A stretch of DNA of 64,000 nt from Liolophura sinensis. Its lineage: Eukaryota > Mollusca > Polyplacophora > Chitonida > Chitonidae. The notes below the pieces were generated by a model. That model saw only the letters and a program-made list of their open reading frames with translations, made no database searches and was not told where the DNA came from. Below, one piece after another: positions 10,749-22,740 of the stretch; positions within the stretch are counted from its first letter, which is position 1; the number at the start of each line of letters is the position of its first letter. The translations under genes were made by a program, and so were the position numbers. The stretch is taken from positions 7,797,375 to 7,861,374 of the forward strand of contig NC_088297.1 of the NCBI RefSeq assembly GCF_032854445.1. Reading direction: 5' to 3'.

Positions 10749-11260
10749 TCAAGTCTTGACTATCTTGCTAATACGTGCATGCAGCTTTTTGGTTATAACA
10801 CGGAAAGACTCCTGACTCTTAAAAAATTCAAAGGACCTGACAATAGAGTAGGGGTAGCCGTGGTCCTTCAAGTACCGACTCAAACCGGAGCGAATAGCCA
10901 TGAGGTATTGAGGGTCGTAGTCTTCTCCGGTGCTCTTTCTGACAGTCCTGAAGAACCGTTCCAGATAAAAGTCTAAATCCTTCGGTGGAATGTCCTCAAT
11001 CTTCCGGGACTCCCTGACTGGGAGAGAGGATAACCAGGTCTCCAAAAGATGAATGGCTGCCTGCTCATGGCGGATGGCTGAGGCAGACTTCTCCTGGGTG
11101 TTCAGCACTTGATGTTTACCCCCTGCAACACCACCATCAAGCTCTCCGCCAAAACCTGCTGTACTGACACCTTTGCCACCTGATTCCGAACTTCTATTTC
11201 CTGAGCGAAGAGAGTCATCCTGCTCTATGCGAACTGGCAACGAGAGAAGGCCACAAGTCA
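10749..11260 (-). CDS. Gene A alternative terminal exon A2, core-binding domain
   Basis: Acceptor TTAAGACCATTTTAG then TG gives split codon GTG (Val), phase 1, and protein V-T-C-G-L-L-S-L-P-V. The linker is glycine-rich (GGELDGGVAGGKHQ). The domain reads VLNTQEKSASAIRHEQAA, ETWLSSLPVRESRK, EDIPPKDLDFYLERFF, RKSTGEDYDPQYLMAIRSG, RYLKDHGYPYSIVRS, ending SKIVKT. Spliced length is 1344 nt, predicted isoform 447 aa. It keeps every landmark of the core-binding fold but stops before any catalytic segment. Confidence 0.88.
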
Positions 11261-12264
11261 CTAAAATGGTCTTAATCTGAACTTCTCTGCAAAGCGGGTA
11301 CTGGTATATGGTTTTCTAGATGCAGCAGGAAGTATGCAAAAGTATCAACAAAAACCCCCAAAAAACCAACACAGCTATTATTCCCCTGTAAATTATCAAC
11401 TCTTCACATCGTCACTGTTTGATGAGGTTGAAGACAAACACGAAGAACTGAAGGCCAAAAAATGGTGACACTTAACAACCCTGAAGTTAGTACATTTGAT
11501 TTCTATGCCTTTACTTGTGTTAAAAACCACATTTAAGTTCCAGCCCATGTGCTGTTAAGGGCCATACAGAACAAATGCATGTGTCGTGCCCTTGGCATGC
11601 CTTGTTTTTCACAGCCTATTTTGGTCTAATCAGGCTTTCTGAAGATTTAATACACTTTTACTCAGACAGTTATCAATCATCAGCAGTTTTACTCATGGAT
11701 TTTGTAACCAAATGCAATTTCCACAATTTGCCAGGACTAAGTTGGTTTACTACAATGCTCCATATAACAAAAACTAAATTTAAATATTAACCAAAATTTA
11801 AGCTTCTTAAAACTGCAAACACTAGACATGTGGAAGCACAGGTGTAAGTACAAGCGTTTTTCGGGCTTACTCAGTTCCTTAATGTCTTCATTGTATAGCT
11901 TTCCAGCCTTGCCACACCACAACATGCCATGGTAAACTGGTAAACCTTAGGCACAGAACTTCTTTCCGATTTTCCCTCATTTCTACGCAAAAATATTCAC
12001 GAGTACTGAAGATGCAGGCAAGAATATGGCAAGCTGACCAAGCAAAATGTAACACAAGATTCCTCGACACCTACAAAGTGGATTAAATACATGTACTGTA
12101 CAGCTGAAGATGGAAGCTTAAGAGCCAGCGAGAACTCTAAAAACTACACATATATTTAACTGCACATTTTCAAATCTGTGCTTTCCATATTCCATGTAAA
12201 CAAGCATCCTTCCAGCCATTACAAGCCTCACTAGTGTGATAATGAAAATAGTTGGTTTTGCACG
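11261..12264. other. Spacer between cassettes A2 and A1
   Basis: No coding exon supported. AT-rich sequence with only short chance open frames. Confidence 0.5.
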
Positions 12265-12806
12265 TCATTCACTTAGAAAACTGAAGTCCTCCTGATGATA
12301 GTGACTTTGGAAATTTGAAAGTTTCAGTTTTTGCAAGCGGTCCTTGTAAGCCATCTGACTGGCCAGAAATTCCCCAGAGCGTACAATGCTGCAAGGATAG
12401 TCATACTCCTTAAGGTACCTGTCCAGACTGGACCTCAGAGTGCTAAGAGACACAGGGTTGTATTCTGTTCCGTCCACTTTTTTCACACTAGTGAAGAAAT
12501 CCTTGAGGTAGATGTTAAGCTGTGGAGGCGGTATCTCCTCAACTTTTCTGGAAATCTTGTGCACTGAGTCTATCAACCATCTCTCAAAGATCTTAACAGC
12601 AGCCAGCATATGCTTAGCCGTGGCTCGCGGCTTCTCCTGTACATTCAGGATCCTGCTTTGTGAGACGACGTTGACCATAGCAGCGACACTGACCTGAGTG
12701 GGTGCCGCCATTGATGTTATGCTTGATGCCGAAGAGCCTGAACAGTTTTCTGACAAAGACATGGACCGCGAGATGCTCCTGTTTTCATTCCGATGCCAGG
12801 GAAGAG
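12265..12806 (-). CDS. Gene A alternative terminal exon A1, core-binding domain
   Basis: First cassette after the shared exons. Acceptor GGTCTCATTCTAG then CT gives split codon GCT (Ala), phase 1, then LPWHRNENRSISRSM. An internal ATG exists at 12762, but the frame is open up to the acceptor. The domain reads SRILNVQEKPRATAKH, VKIFERWLIDSV, EEIPPPQLNIYLKDFF, VKKVDGTEYNPVSLSTLRS, RYLKEYDYPCSIVRS, ending FSFLSE. Spliced length is 1374 nt, predicted isoform 457 aa. About 4.6 kb of intron separates it from the shared exon. That long distance precedes a compact array in which cassettes follow every 0.4-1.5 kb. Confidence 0.88.
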
Positions 12807-15800
12807 CTAGAATGAGACCAAGGTTTGCTCATGAGGTAATGCTTTACTATCTCGCGCCTTTTTTTTTTTTGTACACGTAATTCCCAATGTTTACACGTAA
12901 TGATTTGCTTCGCTTCTGCACCTCACATAATTGTGTTTGTACACCTTCATGCACGATTATTAAGGCAACTTGACTTTCGTGAGGTGCCGTATAATTCAAT
13001 AGAGTGATCTATCTTACTAGAAAACACAGTAACTAAAAGTCACATTGCCAAAATGTATGAATGTAATGAAGCTGCACAATCTACCTCTAAAAAATCACCT
13101 AATGCAAAATGCTTTGTCAAACAGGTAATCTAGTCTTAAAACTGCAGGTACTGAAATTACCAATAGCTGCCAAACTATTTTTTTGTCTGCTGTCACACCC
13201 TTATTGTTTAAATGTAGGTAAAAAACAGGATGAAGTACCCATGCACCAAGCCTCACAACAGACAATTCTACATCTTATCTTCCCAGTCAATGTTACGAGG
13301 TCAACATAACGACAGCACATGTACACCATGTTCATGCTACAGTATAGTGGTCTTCACCACCACGATTTCTGTAAATCATACTAAAACACAACCAGCTGTT
13401 AACATTAGACCCACTCTCAAAGCACAGGTTTTCCCTCTGATTCCACAACTGCACGTGATTCTGTCGTAAAACAGGGAGGTCAACAAGAATGCAAAATCCA
13501 CAATGTGATCTTGACAGCATACATGTAACTGTACTGATCTGATTTCTAATGTATCAAGCCAAGGTCAAAACTGGTAACATCTGACAATGGCAGACAAATC
13601 AAACCATGTGCCTGTATGTAGATGACTATCATGTCAAGTCCCAGAAAACAGGTTTTCAAATCAATTTTAATGTTTAACACCACCATACATAAGCAATCCA
13701 ACCCATTAATAATGTACATGTGAGATTTGAAGTGCTATACTAGACAACACTGGCTTATACATACATGTTGAATGCCGATACCTGAATATAGTTAAACACA
13801 TGTGGTGACTTCAAGACACGCAGATATGGAAAGTTATAGCTTTCTGTCTCTGTAACTGCCTGCATTCTGTCGATCATGTTCCGAGAAGTTATCAATATGT
13901 TCAATTATTTCAAATATTTAACTTGCCTATTACCTCACGCAATACTCAGGAAACTGTTTATGCTCATGTGACAGACGCAGTATGTTATATTAGTATACCT
14001 CAAAATAGGCTTTCTCAAAGATAGAGAAACATGCCTAAACACACAGTATCTGTTTCCTTGTACAGAACAATGAGGTATACATGTATATTCATGTGTGAAA
14101 GTTTAGAAGCATGTGGCATGTTTTCAAGAAGAGTACGACACCTCTACAAACTTCAACAGGAAGTTTCAAAACTCTCATAATCTGGATTATGATACCGTAC
14201 ATATGCAAATAACCAATTCACCCTAGGAATAAAAATCCAACACCAGTTTTTGTAAGCTTTATTGGCACGACTTGAATCCATATTCAATATGAACGAAAAC
14301 AAATACTATTCGGACGATAAAACTCACACCAAAAATACTGTGACGACACACGTTATTGAAATCAGATCTGTCCTTGTGTTTAATGTTCTGACCAAAAAAA
14401 AAAAAAAAAAAAAAAAGCAAATGCATAGAGCTCCTGGAGAATAATCTAAGAAGTACATGTACAATATATGGCTAGAGCTTGTCAAACTGTGGAATATGTT
14501 GTTCAAATTTCAGTTTTTCCTGGCAATAATGTACCAATCACTATTTGTAACAGAAGGACCAAGGAACCATAAATGAAGATATTGTCATCTTTTACTAATG
14601 ATTTTACAACACCTATTGAATCGTTTAAAAAACATGCACTAGCCCATGACAGAAGGATGTGCATGTGAAGCTGTAGACCCTATGACATCCAAACATACCA
14701 GTCTATACATTAGTGGAATCTATGTAAACCAGCTGAAACTAAATATTTCTCAGAATGTCTCAGCCCTTAGTTATTCCACGTTTACAATATTTAAAGATCT
14801 ATTAAAATAAATTCCATGCTGTACAGTGTACAAAACTATCCATCCTCGTATCTTTTTAAGTAAACACGAACTCCTCACAGTGGGAGGTCCAAGATTCAGA
14901 TAGTCAGCAAAGGGGAACTACTCCTGAATGAACATTTGCCTTAACCAAGAAGGGTGAGAATATCTTGAAATAAAATTGTACCGAAAAGTTAGACCCATGT
15001 GATCACCTTTATACAATGAACTGTGAAGTTGTACATGGACATCTAGTTCAAAACTTGTGCATGTAACTGCACTTAGATGATATATATATATATATATATA
15101 CATATACATACATATATACCCACTGAGAAATATTATTTTCAGCTGGACAAAAATGTGAGGAATGGCAAATACATGTCACAACCTTCATAACCATGATTCT
15201 ATCTGAAGTGCTAGCTTGTCGACTACATGTACCTGATACATTTATAAATGCATAACAACCCTTACCCATTGGGTTAAGAAACCAACAAAAAGGAGGTTTA
15301 TTTTGATGTTACCCAAAACACATTAGCACAACAAGTGTCCATGTAAATAACATAGCAAGAGTTTGGGATTCACCTTTGTCGCACCCCAAAGTAGAATGTT
15401 TTTTATTAGTTACTCTCAACTTGTCAGAAACAAACAGATAATAGCAAACTCCAAATGAAAAAAGTTGAACTCCAAATGAAAAACGGGCTAGGACTGAATC
15501 TTGTAGAAACAGTGTTTCACAATTATACTGACACAGTTTTAAGCACTGACGATGTGAAATTCTCCAGTTCTGTCTAAAACATCTCTTGGGTTCCTCATCT
15601 CTGTTGTTCAGTGTCCATCAGCCCAACGGAACGGAATGGAACGGAATTTGTGCCGTGGGTGAACCCCAGATTCTTCACCATGTCATACATGTATAAACAT
15701 TCTGGCAAGTGTTGTCAATGTAGGTCTACAGCCTACAAGAACTAACAAGGCTTGGTGAAACAGTAAGCCAACAAACATCCCTAAGGCTTTTGTGACCATC

Positions 15801-16116
15801 AATTATCAGATTTGAAAGGGGGGGGGGAGAGGGGCTTCTGTGATAAAACCTTACTAGCGCATCTGTTATCTTTAAAGCTGTTCATTCATAGACATTCAAG
15901 CTAATGGCATGCATGATGACGACGGCATAAACTTATTAGCATGCTACCCTGTGTGCAGTGTTCTTTCAAACTTCTGAATTCTCCCACTGAATTAGAATTC
16001 ACGCCAAAACAGTCAAGTGGCAAGGGCTCCAAGGAGTAAATTATTTGTTCAAAGTTTCACCTGACGATGTCTTTAACAGGAGTCAGTGACAGTGTGATCA
16101 TTCAGGGTGCAGGACA
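12807..16116. other. Long gene A intron between shared exon 2 and the cassette array
   Basis: No exon found on either strand. It contains a poly-A run at 14394-14416, a TA dinucleotide run at about 15080-15101, and poly-G near 15820-15828. Splicing enhancers or docking elements that select one cassette might lie here or in the spacers. I could not identify any by eye. Confidence 0.5.
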
Positions 16117-16130
16117 AAATGCTCATTGTA

Positions 16131-16385
16131 TTTATTTATTTATCTGATTAGTGTTTTACGACGTACTCAAGAATATTTCACTTATACAACGGCGGCCAGC
16201 ATTATGGTGGGTGGAAACCGGGCAGAGCCCGGGGGAAACCCACGACCATCCGCAGGTTGCTGTCAGACCTTCCCACGTATGGCCGGAGAGGAAGCCAGCA
16301 TGAGCTGGACTTGAACTCACAGCGACCGCATTGGTGAGAGGCTTCTGGGTCATTACGCTGCGCTTAGCACGCTAACCAACTGAGC
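16131..16385 (-). mobile_element. tRNA-derived SINE, family 1, nearly full length
   Basis: Read on the minus strand it has a tRNA-like head (GCTCAGTTGGTTAGCGTGC, a box A; GAGTTCAAGTCC, a box B), a conserved core around CATAATGCTGGCCGCCG, and a tail ending AATAAATAAATA. It is flanked by a perfect 14-bp target-site duplication, AAATGCTCATTGTA, at 16117-16130 and 16386-16399. It lacks about 12 bases of the head compared with the copy at 35427. Confidence 0.9.
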
Positions 16386-17415
16386 AAATGCTCATTGTAA
16401 GCAGCCACCTACCAGAAAGATACAGGTGTATGCTCCACTTCCATGTACACTTAGTTTGTAGATTTGCTGAAGAATACAAATATCTGCTACCACACGTTTG
16501 TCTACAGTGTACATGCATTAAAATGGTGTTGAAACATGTGATAACTAATTTTGGTTATGAACAGTTTGTTGCTTTTGTTTCACCAAGCCTTGCCTGAACG
16601 ACCACAGATGAAAGCATGTTTCTTGACAAAATCTTCAGGAAAATTTGTAAAGTGGGCACAAGTTAAATTTACATGTAATTTACGAGACACAGTTCCAAGG
16701 CAACAACTTCGATTGTAATCAACTTGAAAGTATGCTTGTGTCCAAGGAAATTAGACAGAGAAAATGTTCCATTTAAGTCCAGTGGTTGGAAAACATATTG
16801 CCCCCCCCTCCCCTCCCCCTCCTTTTCTAAATAAATCATGTTAGGTCTAGAAATTTCATGGGCACTGAAATGTATAGGCACACCTCCCACTATACTGCCG
16901 GGCGCTGACATAAGAGAAATATTCTTGAGTACAGCATAGAGCACCATTCAAACAGGTAAATGGAATAGGGTCAAATGTACAGAAAAGGAATTCTGTGTAC
17001 TTACTGTAAATTTCAAAGATGGTAAAAAAACGACCATGGTTAACAAAGGTTTAATTCTTGGGAATTGGTTTGTTCAAGTAGCACTGAACAAAGAGATGCT
17101 TTTCCATTCATTTTTTTTTTTTTGGTGTGTTTTTGGCAACATTATGACAGTATTATGAGGTGCATGTAAGTTTTCGATATGATCACATTTACATTTTCAG
17201 CAGGAATGTTGAATTAAGGTTTCATAAAGCCCTTTTCCCTTTATAAGCAGTATTTTAATGCGGCATACCCCGAATCAGCAACTGGTTTACTTCTTTAGGA
17301 TTTATATTTTTTCTAACCACTGACTGTTAATAAGAACATACATTGTCAAGACTCGTCAACACACATGCTTTCTCTTTGGTCAAAATGTTGTATGTAGGAA
17401 AGAAATGACACCAAC
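16386..17415. other. Gene A intron, 5' portion
   Basis: No coding exon seen. It has a poly-C run near 16801 and poly-T near 17110. Short open frames lack support. Confidence 0.5.
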
Positions 17416-18102
17416 CTGTTTGTGAGCTGCTACCCTGTGCGGCATCCCCCGTGGAGCCCATCCATGACTGGTTGTTTGGCGATCCGCTGGAGGTTGTGGC
17501 TGATGCTGCCAGTCGCCTAGGTGAGAATGTGGAATTAGACGGACTGCCAGAAAGTCCCTGGTTTTGGTCATCTTGAGCGTCCATTGTCACTTTAAAAATG
17601 TCTGCTTCGCTTGAATCAACTGGTTCTAATGAGATGGAATCTGACTCTGTATTGATAATGGACATAAGGCTTTGATTGGATGATGATTCTTGGGCAGAGG
17701 ATGAAAGTGTGGATGATCCACCCACGCGGCGCGATTTGGCTGTGGAATAAAAGTCTGATTGCAATTCTGAGCTGTCTGCAGTTCGTTTTCGACTAAATGC
17801 ACAAGATGTCTGCTGTTCAGGACTGGGTTCGTTTTTTATCACAACAATGTCTGGAGAGAGTCTGCTTGGAAAGCTCTGCTGCTGCCCTGAATTATGCGAC
17901 ATACGTGGGGAATCGGACGACTGGAGACGTTCACTGTACATCTGGTTTGCTAACGGGGATGCTGCTGGACTCATGTGAATACTGGGACTACTGGCAAAAC
18001 TACCTCTCCTGCGATGCGCCCCTTGACCCGTGTCTACAGTCCTGGGAGGATGGTTTTTGACACCTCTCATCCATCCTGGATTGGGGGATTCTCCAGAGCA
18101 AT
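17416..18102 (-). CDS. Gene A shared exon 2, KIAA1958-like N-terminal region
   Basis: Starts after acceptor GCCTGTTTTCAG (split codon GAT) with D-C-S-G-E-S-P-N-P-G-W-M and ends at donor ACAG then GTTGGTG, phase 1. The region is Ser-rich, hydrophilic and probably disordered. It contains SPDIVVIKNEPSPE, a hydrophobic acidic-flanked patch of the SUMO-interacting type fused to a psi-K-x-E sumoylation consensus (IKNE), and a basic KSRRVGG segment. Gene B exon 2 has the matching opening (DCSGLKPDPDW) and SDIVVIKEE. Similar IK-type motifs occur in KIAA1958 proteins as far as I recall. The donor phase matches every cassette acceptor. The open frame runs past the donor but diverges there from the gene B pattern. 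Confidence 0.85.
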
Positions 18103-18653
18103 CTGAAAACAGGCAGCCATCAAATGGAGTTAGAAGATCGACATACTGTGACGAAACCATTCATCTTGTACATTATTTCTGAGCGTTTAGGTTTCACTCT
18201 GTGGTGGGATGAAATCTCACTTGAAAACTGTAATTTACAACACCAAACGTAATTTTTTTCTTAATTACTTCTAGAATGCCCTTTTCACACACCACAAACT
18301 TACTTTCTCAAAACTAGTCAAATTACTGTTATGAGTCAAGTAGCCTTGCAGATTTATTTCATTGTATTCATTCATTGTTCATTTTCTGATGAGGCTTTGG
18401 TTGTAGTGTTGATGTTCGTATTTTCTTTCCCTTGATAGGATTAGTGACATGTTTTCAAGAGGGTCTCTGAAATCATTCAAATTTGTCATTAATTCAAGTT
18501 GCGTCTGTCTAGCAACGTAATTCTGAAGTCTCTTAACGTGTAGAATGAAGAAACCATTCTCATTCCCACATATAAGCAAGCAGTATGTCTACTACAAGGA
18601 AAAACATTGAAAAATTGGCTGTCTGTTATTATTTCTCAAACATCACCGGTTAC

Positions 18654-18822
18654 CTAATGATATTGTTCCCTTTGTTTTGTACTCGGCTATTCTCAGGTCA
18701 ACCCATACTGCAAACTGAGATAACACAAGTGGCTCGCTGCAAAGTTCCCCGATTATGCAGGCAAATTTGTTCTGTACTCTTTCCAGTGTCACTCCCATAG
18801 TGCTGTTAGTTTTCTGCAAAGT
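18654..18822 (-). CDS. Gene A shared exon 1 (first coding exon)
   Basis: Acceptor TGTTTTATTTTACAG, exon start 18822; donor TCATTAG then GTAACC at 18653, phase 1. ATG at 18798 opens M-G-V-T-L-E-R-V-Q-N-K-F-A-C-I-I-G-E-L-C and continues through VLSQFAVWVDLRIAEYK to ISLG. The frame is too short to show up in a simple ORF scan. It is supported by strong similarity to the gene B exon at 24706-24875 (VLSQFAVWLDLRLSEYK; same donor TTAG|GT, same phase). The eight codons upstream of the ATG are also open, so translation could begin in an unseen upstream exon. The domain is not one I can name. It looks helical and may mediate protein contacts. Confidence 0.82.
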
Positions 18823-20984
18823 CTGTAAAATAAAACAAAGGGCATTTAAGATACATTACTGCAATCTACAAGTCCTTTGCTGTATTTTTTGTTTGCTTGT
18901 ATGTAGAGCTAATGTATGGAGTCATTCGGTTTTTATTAGCAACAATTTTTTAATTTAACATGTTTATGTGTACTTCTTCACTTGAAATCAAAACTTTAAA
19001 GTGGAAGCCATAAATGATGACGTGTCCTGGTTTACCGGCTATATTTATTTGTTACCAAATACAATACAATTGTAGAAAAGCTTGCATGTTCTTCAAATTT
19101 AACTGTTATACACATACCCTCTCTGTATCTCAAAATATTAACATGTAGAAATATCATTTCATACATAGCTATTAACAACACACACATATATATCAGAAAA
19201 ATTCTTTGCCGGCTGCTTCACCTAGACCTAAACGTAGATCAGTTACTTGCCGAATACATACATGCGTAGTTTTAAACTTATCCTATTTTAGGCTTTGCCT
19301 ATTTCAGTTTCCATTTATATGGAAAAATTCAATATTTATCCTCAAATATTCCATGATGGTTGATACGCCTCTCGCAGTAAGTCAAGAGCTCCCTGTAGTG
19401 ATCCGATTATCATCACAGGGGTACCCGGATGTGCTAACCAGGTCAACTGGGCTTCAATTTTTCGTAGCAAATTGTACTCTTTCACGTTAGTCAGATCACC
19501 AACGGAACGAAAAATACAGTACATTAATTGTGCACAATACACTAAGCCTTTAAACAAACACGAAGGACTTTGATTCAATCTATGATCTACTAAGTATTTA
19601 ATTGGCGCCTTTTTGTAGGCCAGCTTTGTGCTCATTATGCACAAAGGGCTTCCCCGTGGCCATTTTGAACTCCACAAACTGATCGTCCAAAACGTCGACA
19701 TTTCATCCAAATACAAGACTGCCCTACATATTCAACCTTGGATTAAGCTTCTTAAACACTTACCCCTTAACTCTGTATATGTTTTTGGACGATCCACTCG
19801 GCGGATACCGGCGATTTTGATGTTACTTTAAGCGCAAGGCGCCTGCCGCACCGAATTATGCACAAACCTTTGCAAATTAATGAGGAGTGCTTTTCCAACC
19901 TCCGCTTCCTGGAGAGCTCCTGTATCCTGGGGAGAAGCCATTATTCTTTATTTGATCGATGCCTACATACGTTTTCCTCCAGGGACTATATCGGCGTAGG
20001 CCTACATTTCGTTCCACTAAATCCCTAGAAATATTTAAAACAGACCACAGGAAAATCGCAAATATGATTCATAAAATATATTTCTTAAGCGGGTGTGTCG
20101 GTTTGTAGTAGTATGCCTTAGGGTCCATATTGCTGGTAGGCTACAGGCCACGAGATCACGAAGCGATTTTAAATAGACTGAAATTGAAACTTTAGATCGC
20201 TTTACAATTGTTATTTCTTACGTAACAAGGTCAAAATATTGCTTTACTATGTAAGCTATAGCAAAAGAAAATTCAGCTAAAACAACGGAAAGGGAGTTAA
20301 CACGTTTAATGATTGAAATTTTGACATTGATTTTAAGATCGCCTCGTAATTCCAGCCGGCCAGAGGCCTATATGTACGTAGGGCCTACATATATGATATG
20401 TGTATACAAGTATTTGCTGAGTGAGGTCACTCGATACAATCGAGCAATGCAGAGGGAAACAACCCCAAATACGTCGGATTGACAATAAGGAACATTTACC
20501 GCTGTCCACAATCGCACTAAACCTTCCCTAGCATAATTCGACGTCAATCGTGTGGTTTCTTTTATTAACTAACCTGTTGTGAGACTGGGCAAACCAAAAG
20601 GGTCAAAGACAATCACGTGTGTTCATGAAAAATAAACACATTTTGTGATTAAGGAGTAGACCTTTGTCCGTTGTCAGTTTGTGTTATTGCCGTGGTTTAT
20701 ATTTGGTTATGCCAACCTCAGAACAGGTAAGTTAATTTGTACTAACATTCACCTGCTAGGGAAGATTTAATGGGCGTCTGAGCGAGCGGTAAATCCTCCT
20801 TACAGTAAATCCGAAACATATCGGGTTGTTTCTCTCCGAAGGTCTAACTCTCAAAACTGCGCTCAGTGCTCGATATTATATAAAAGTTAGGCCTACCTCA
20901 TTCCCCAACTATGTACATACACGTAGCCTATTTAAGGCTGGTAACGCTAATTTACCCAAATGTACATTTCCCATTTTCTCATAA
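18823..20984. other. Head-to-head upstream region of genes A and B
   Basis: Contains the likely 5' ends of both divergent genes, but no promoter can be fixed. On the minus strand, ATGGCTTCTCCCCAGGATAC at 19940 opens a short frame (MASPQDTGALQEAEVGK) ending at a possible donor CAAAG|GTTTGTG near 19866. Its phase does not join the acceptor at 18822, though it could join an AG at 18803-18804. On the plus strand, GAACAG|GTAAGTT at 20721-20732 is a strong donor after a six-codon frame. It may be a non-coding first exon of gene B. Both are tentative. Confidence 0.3.
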
Positions 20985-20992
20985 ATCTCACT

Positions 20993-21309
20993 CGGGACCG
21001 GTAGATCCAGGATCAATCCTGGATCGAGTCACACCTAAAACTTTGAAAGAGGGAGTTGTAACTTCCACGCTGCGCGTTCAGCATGAAGGGGATAGTGCAA
21101 CGACTGGTTGACCCGTATCAGTATAGTGGCTCAAGCGGGACTGTTTACTTACCTTCGGTAAGTCGTCTCAGTGAAGCAGCACTAGATAAAAGAGCGGTGC
21201 AAAATCCGTCCTCCTGCAACAAGGAGGTACATTACCTACACCCTTCCTTCGTCGTCATATGACTGAATAATTGTTGAGTACGACGTTAAACCCCAAGCAC
21301 TCACTCACT
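20993..21309 (+). mobile_element. tRNA-derived SINE, family 2 (CACTCACTC tail)
   Basis: Begins near GGGACCGGTAGATCCAGG with box-B-like GGATCGAGTCACACC, runs through AGTGAAGCAGCACTAGATAA and TTCGTCGTCATATGACTG, and ends ACGTTAAACCCCAAGCACTC plus ACTC repeats. The same layout recurs at 42417-42753 and, inverted, at 38643-38873. Confidence 0.8.
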
Positions 21310-21886
21310 CTTTGAGTTTCGCAGTTTGTTGGTGCTACCTTTGTGAGCATAAATGTCTTTCTGCGGCCCTGTTCGTCTGGGTTTCGAAAACTTTAAAGCA
21401 CTTTTAAAATATTTTCTGCGATCCCTGTGCACTACTCGCATTATTCTTTGTACATGTAGTGGCACACTTTATGTTCACTTTAATTGTTTAGACATACTCT
21501 TCACGATTTGCCTTGAGTTCATACATGAATATGGGATTTCCTGACGGTCTATATACTTAAAACAGGCTACCTTGAGGGGATTTTCTAGCAGATTTTAAGG
21601 GTGGTCAAACTCACTCACGCATAAATCTCCCAAATTTTCTGTTGCATTCATCGATGTTGTATATCTTGCAAACTATGCTGAAGACTATACACGAGCATTG
21701 CATTTGACAGACGATAAAAAAAATTACCGGTAAAGTTATATCTGGGATTATCAAAGACAGATATCTATCTTAATCTCAGTTTGGATGAAAGGCTGACAAC
21801 TCTTCTCAAACAAAACAGTCTAAGATACCATATTCCATTGTGTGTTATCTTTAAAAACCTTACTTCAGCAGTTTCGTAGAGACATT

Positions 21887-22138
21887 TATTTATTTGATTG
21901 GTGTTTTACGACGTACTCAAGAATATTTCAGTTATACGACGGCGGCCAGCATTATGGTGGGAGGAAACCGGGCATAGCCAGGGGGAAACCCACGACCATC
22001 CGCAGGTTGCCGTCAGACCTTCTCACGTACGGCCGGAGAGGAAGCCAGCATGAAATGGACTTGAACTCACAGCGACCGCATTGGTGAGAGACTCCTGGGT
22101 CGTTACGCTGCGCTAGCGCGCTAACCAACTGAGGCCCC
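21887..22138 (-). mobile_element. tRNA-derived SINE, family 1, full length
   Basis: Complete minus-strand copy from an AATAAATAAATA-type tail to the GGGGCCTCAG head. It is flanked by an 11-bp target-site duplication GTAGAGACATT at 21876-21886 and 22139-22149. Confidence 0.9.
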
Positions 22139-22389
22139 GTAGAGACATTAATATTACATTTAAGCCACTTTAAATAATCCATCGCCGGATAGTGGCCTAT
22201 AAAAAGGGCCTTGGCCAAACATACGTGACAAGAATTTGAGCTGCGATTGTTAATCGGTAACGTACATGTTAGCCCCCGTGGCTTTTTCAACTCCTCTCAA
22301 CTAATCGACTGAAAGTTTGTAAGCATATAACTACAAATCAATTCTGGGTATGTTTTGTCGACACTATGAAGTGAGTTGTATACTGGCAT

Positions 22390-22740
22390 GAGGTTCCAGG
22401 GTCAGACTAAAGGTCCCGGAAGCTCTGCGACTCCAGATAGCTGTATGCATCAGATCTCTGCCATGGATGTTGGGATGCATCGAGAGTTGTGGTCTGAACA
22501 GTACAGAGCTGTGAAGGAAAGCTTAGGCCCCTCAAGCTCTGCGACTTGAAATTGTCATAGACGTAATCTTGAGAAGGCACTCAAATTTAGGGCACCGAGA
22601 CATGGGGTTAAAAAAGGTAAAGAGGCTTAGCAGTGACATATTTAAAAAATTGCAAAGGATTAAAAATAGGAGGCCGGGTGGGGATGGCAGTCTGAAAGTC
22701 TATCCGAGTTCACTAGGCGAGGCTCCGCGACTCCAAACTG
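22390..22740. repeat. Short degenerate direct repeats containing AGCTCTGCGACT
   Basis: The motif (C/A)AGCTCTGCGACTCCA, or variants such as GGCTCCGCGACTCCAAACTG, appears near 22420, 22535 and 22720 with related surroundings. This suggests an old tandem array or a diverged repeat. No gene seen. Confidence 0.35.

Noticed and set aside
16126-16353. Short frames at 16126-16353, 21842-22290, 35400-35720, 54189-54920 and 57683-58258
   Set aside because: All are chance frames through the family 1 SINE, recurring because the element is repeated.
19342-19716. Minus-strand 124-codon frame upstream of gene A
   Set aside because: No ATG context, no acceptor consistent with gene A exon 1, and no recognised domain. 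Considered as a gene A 5' exon but phase and homology to gene B do not support it.
20709-20726. MPTSEQ as the N-terminus of gene B
   Set aside because: The donor CAG|GTAAGTT is strong, but joining it in phase 0 to the acceptor at 24706 gives a different frame from VLSQFAVW. It could be a short upstream frame or non-coding exon only.
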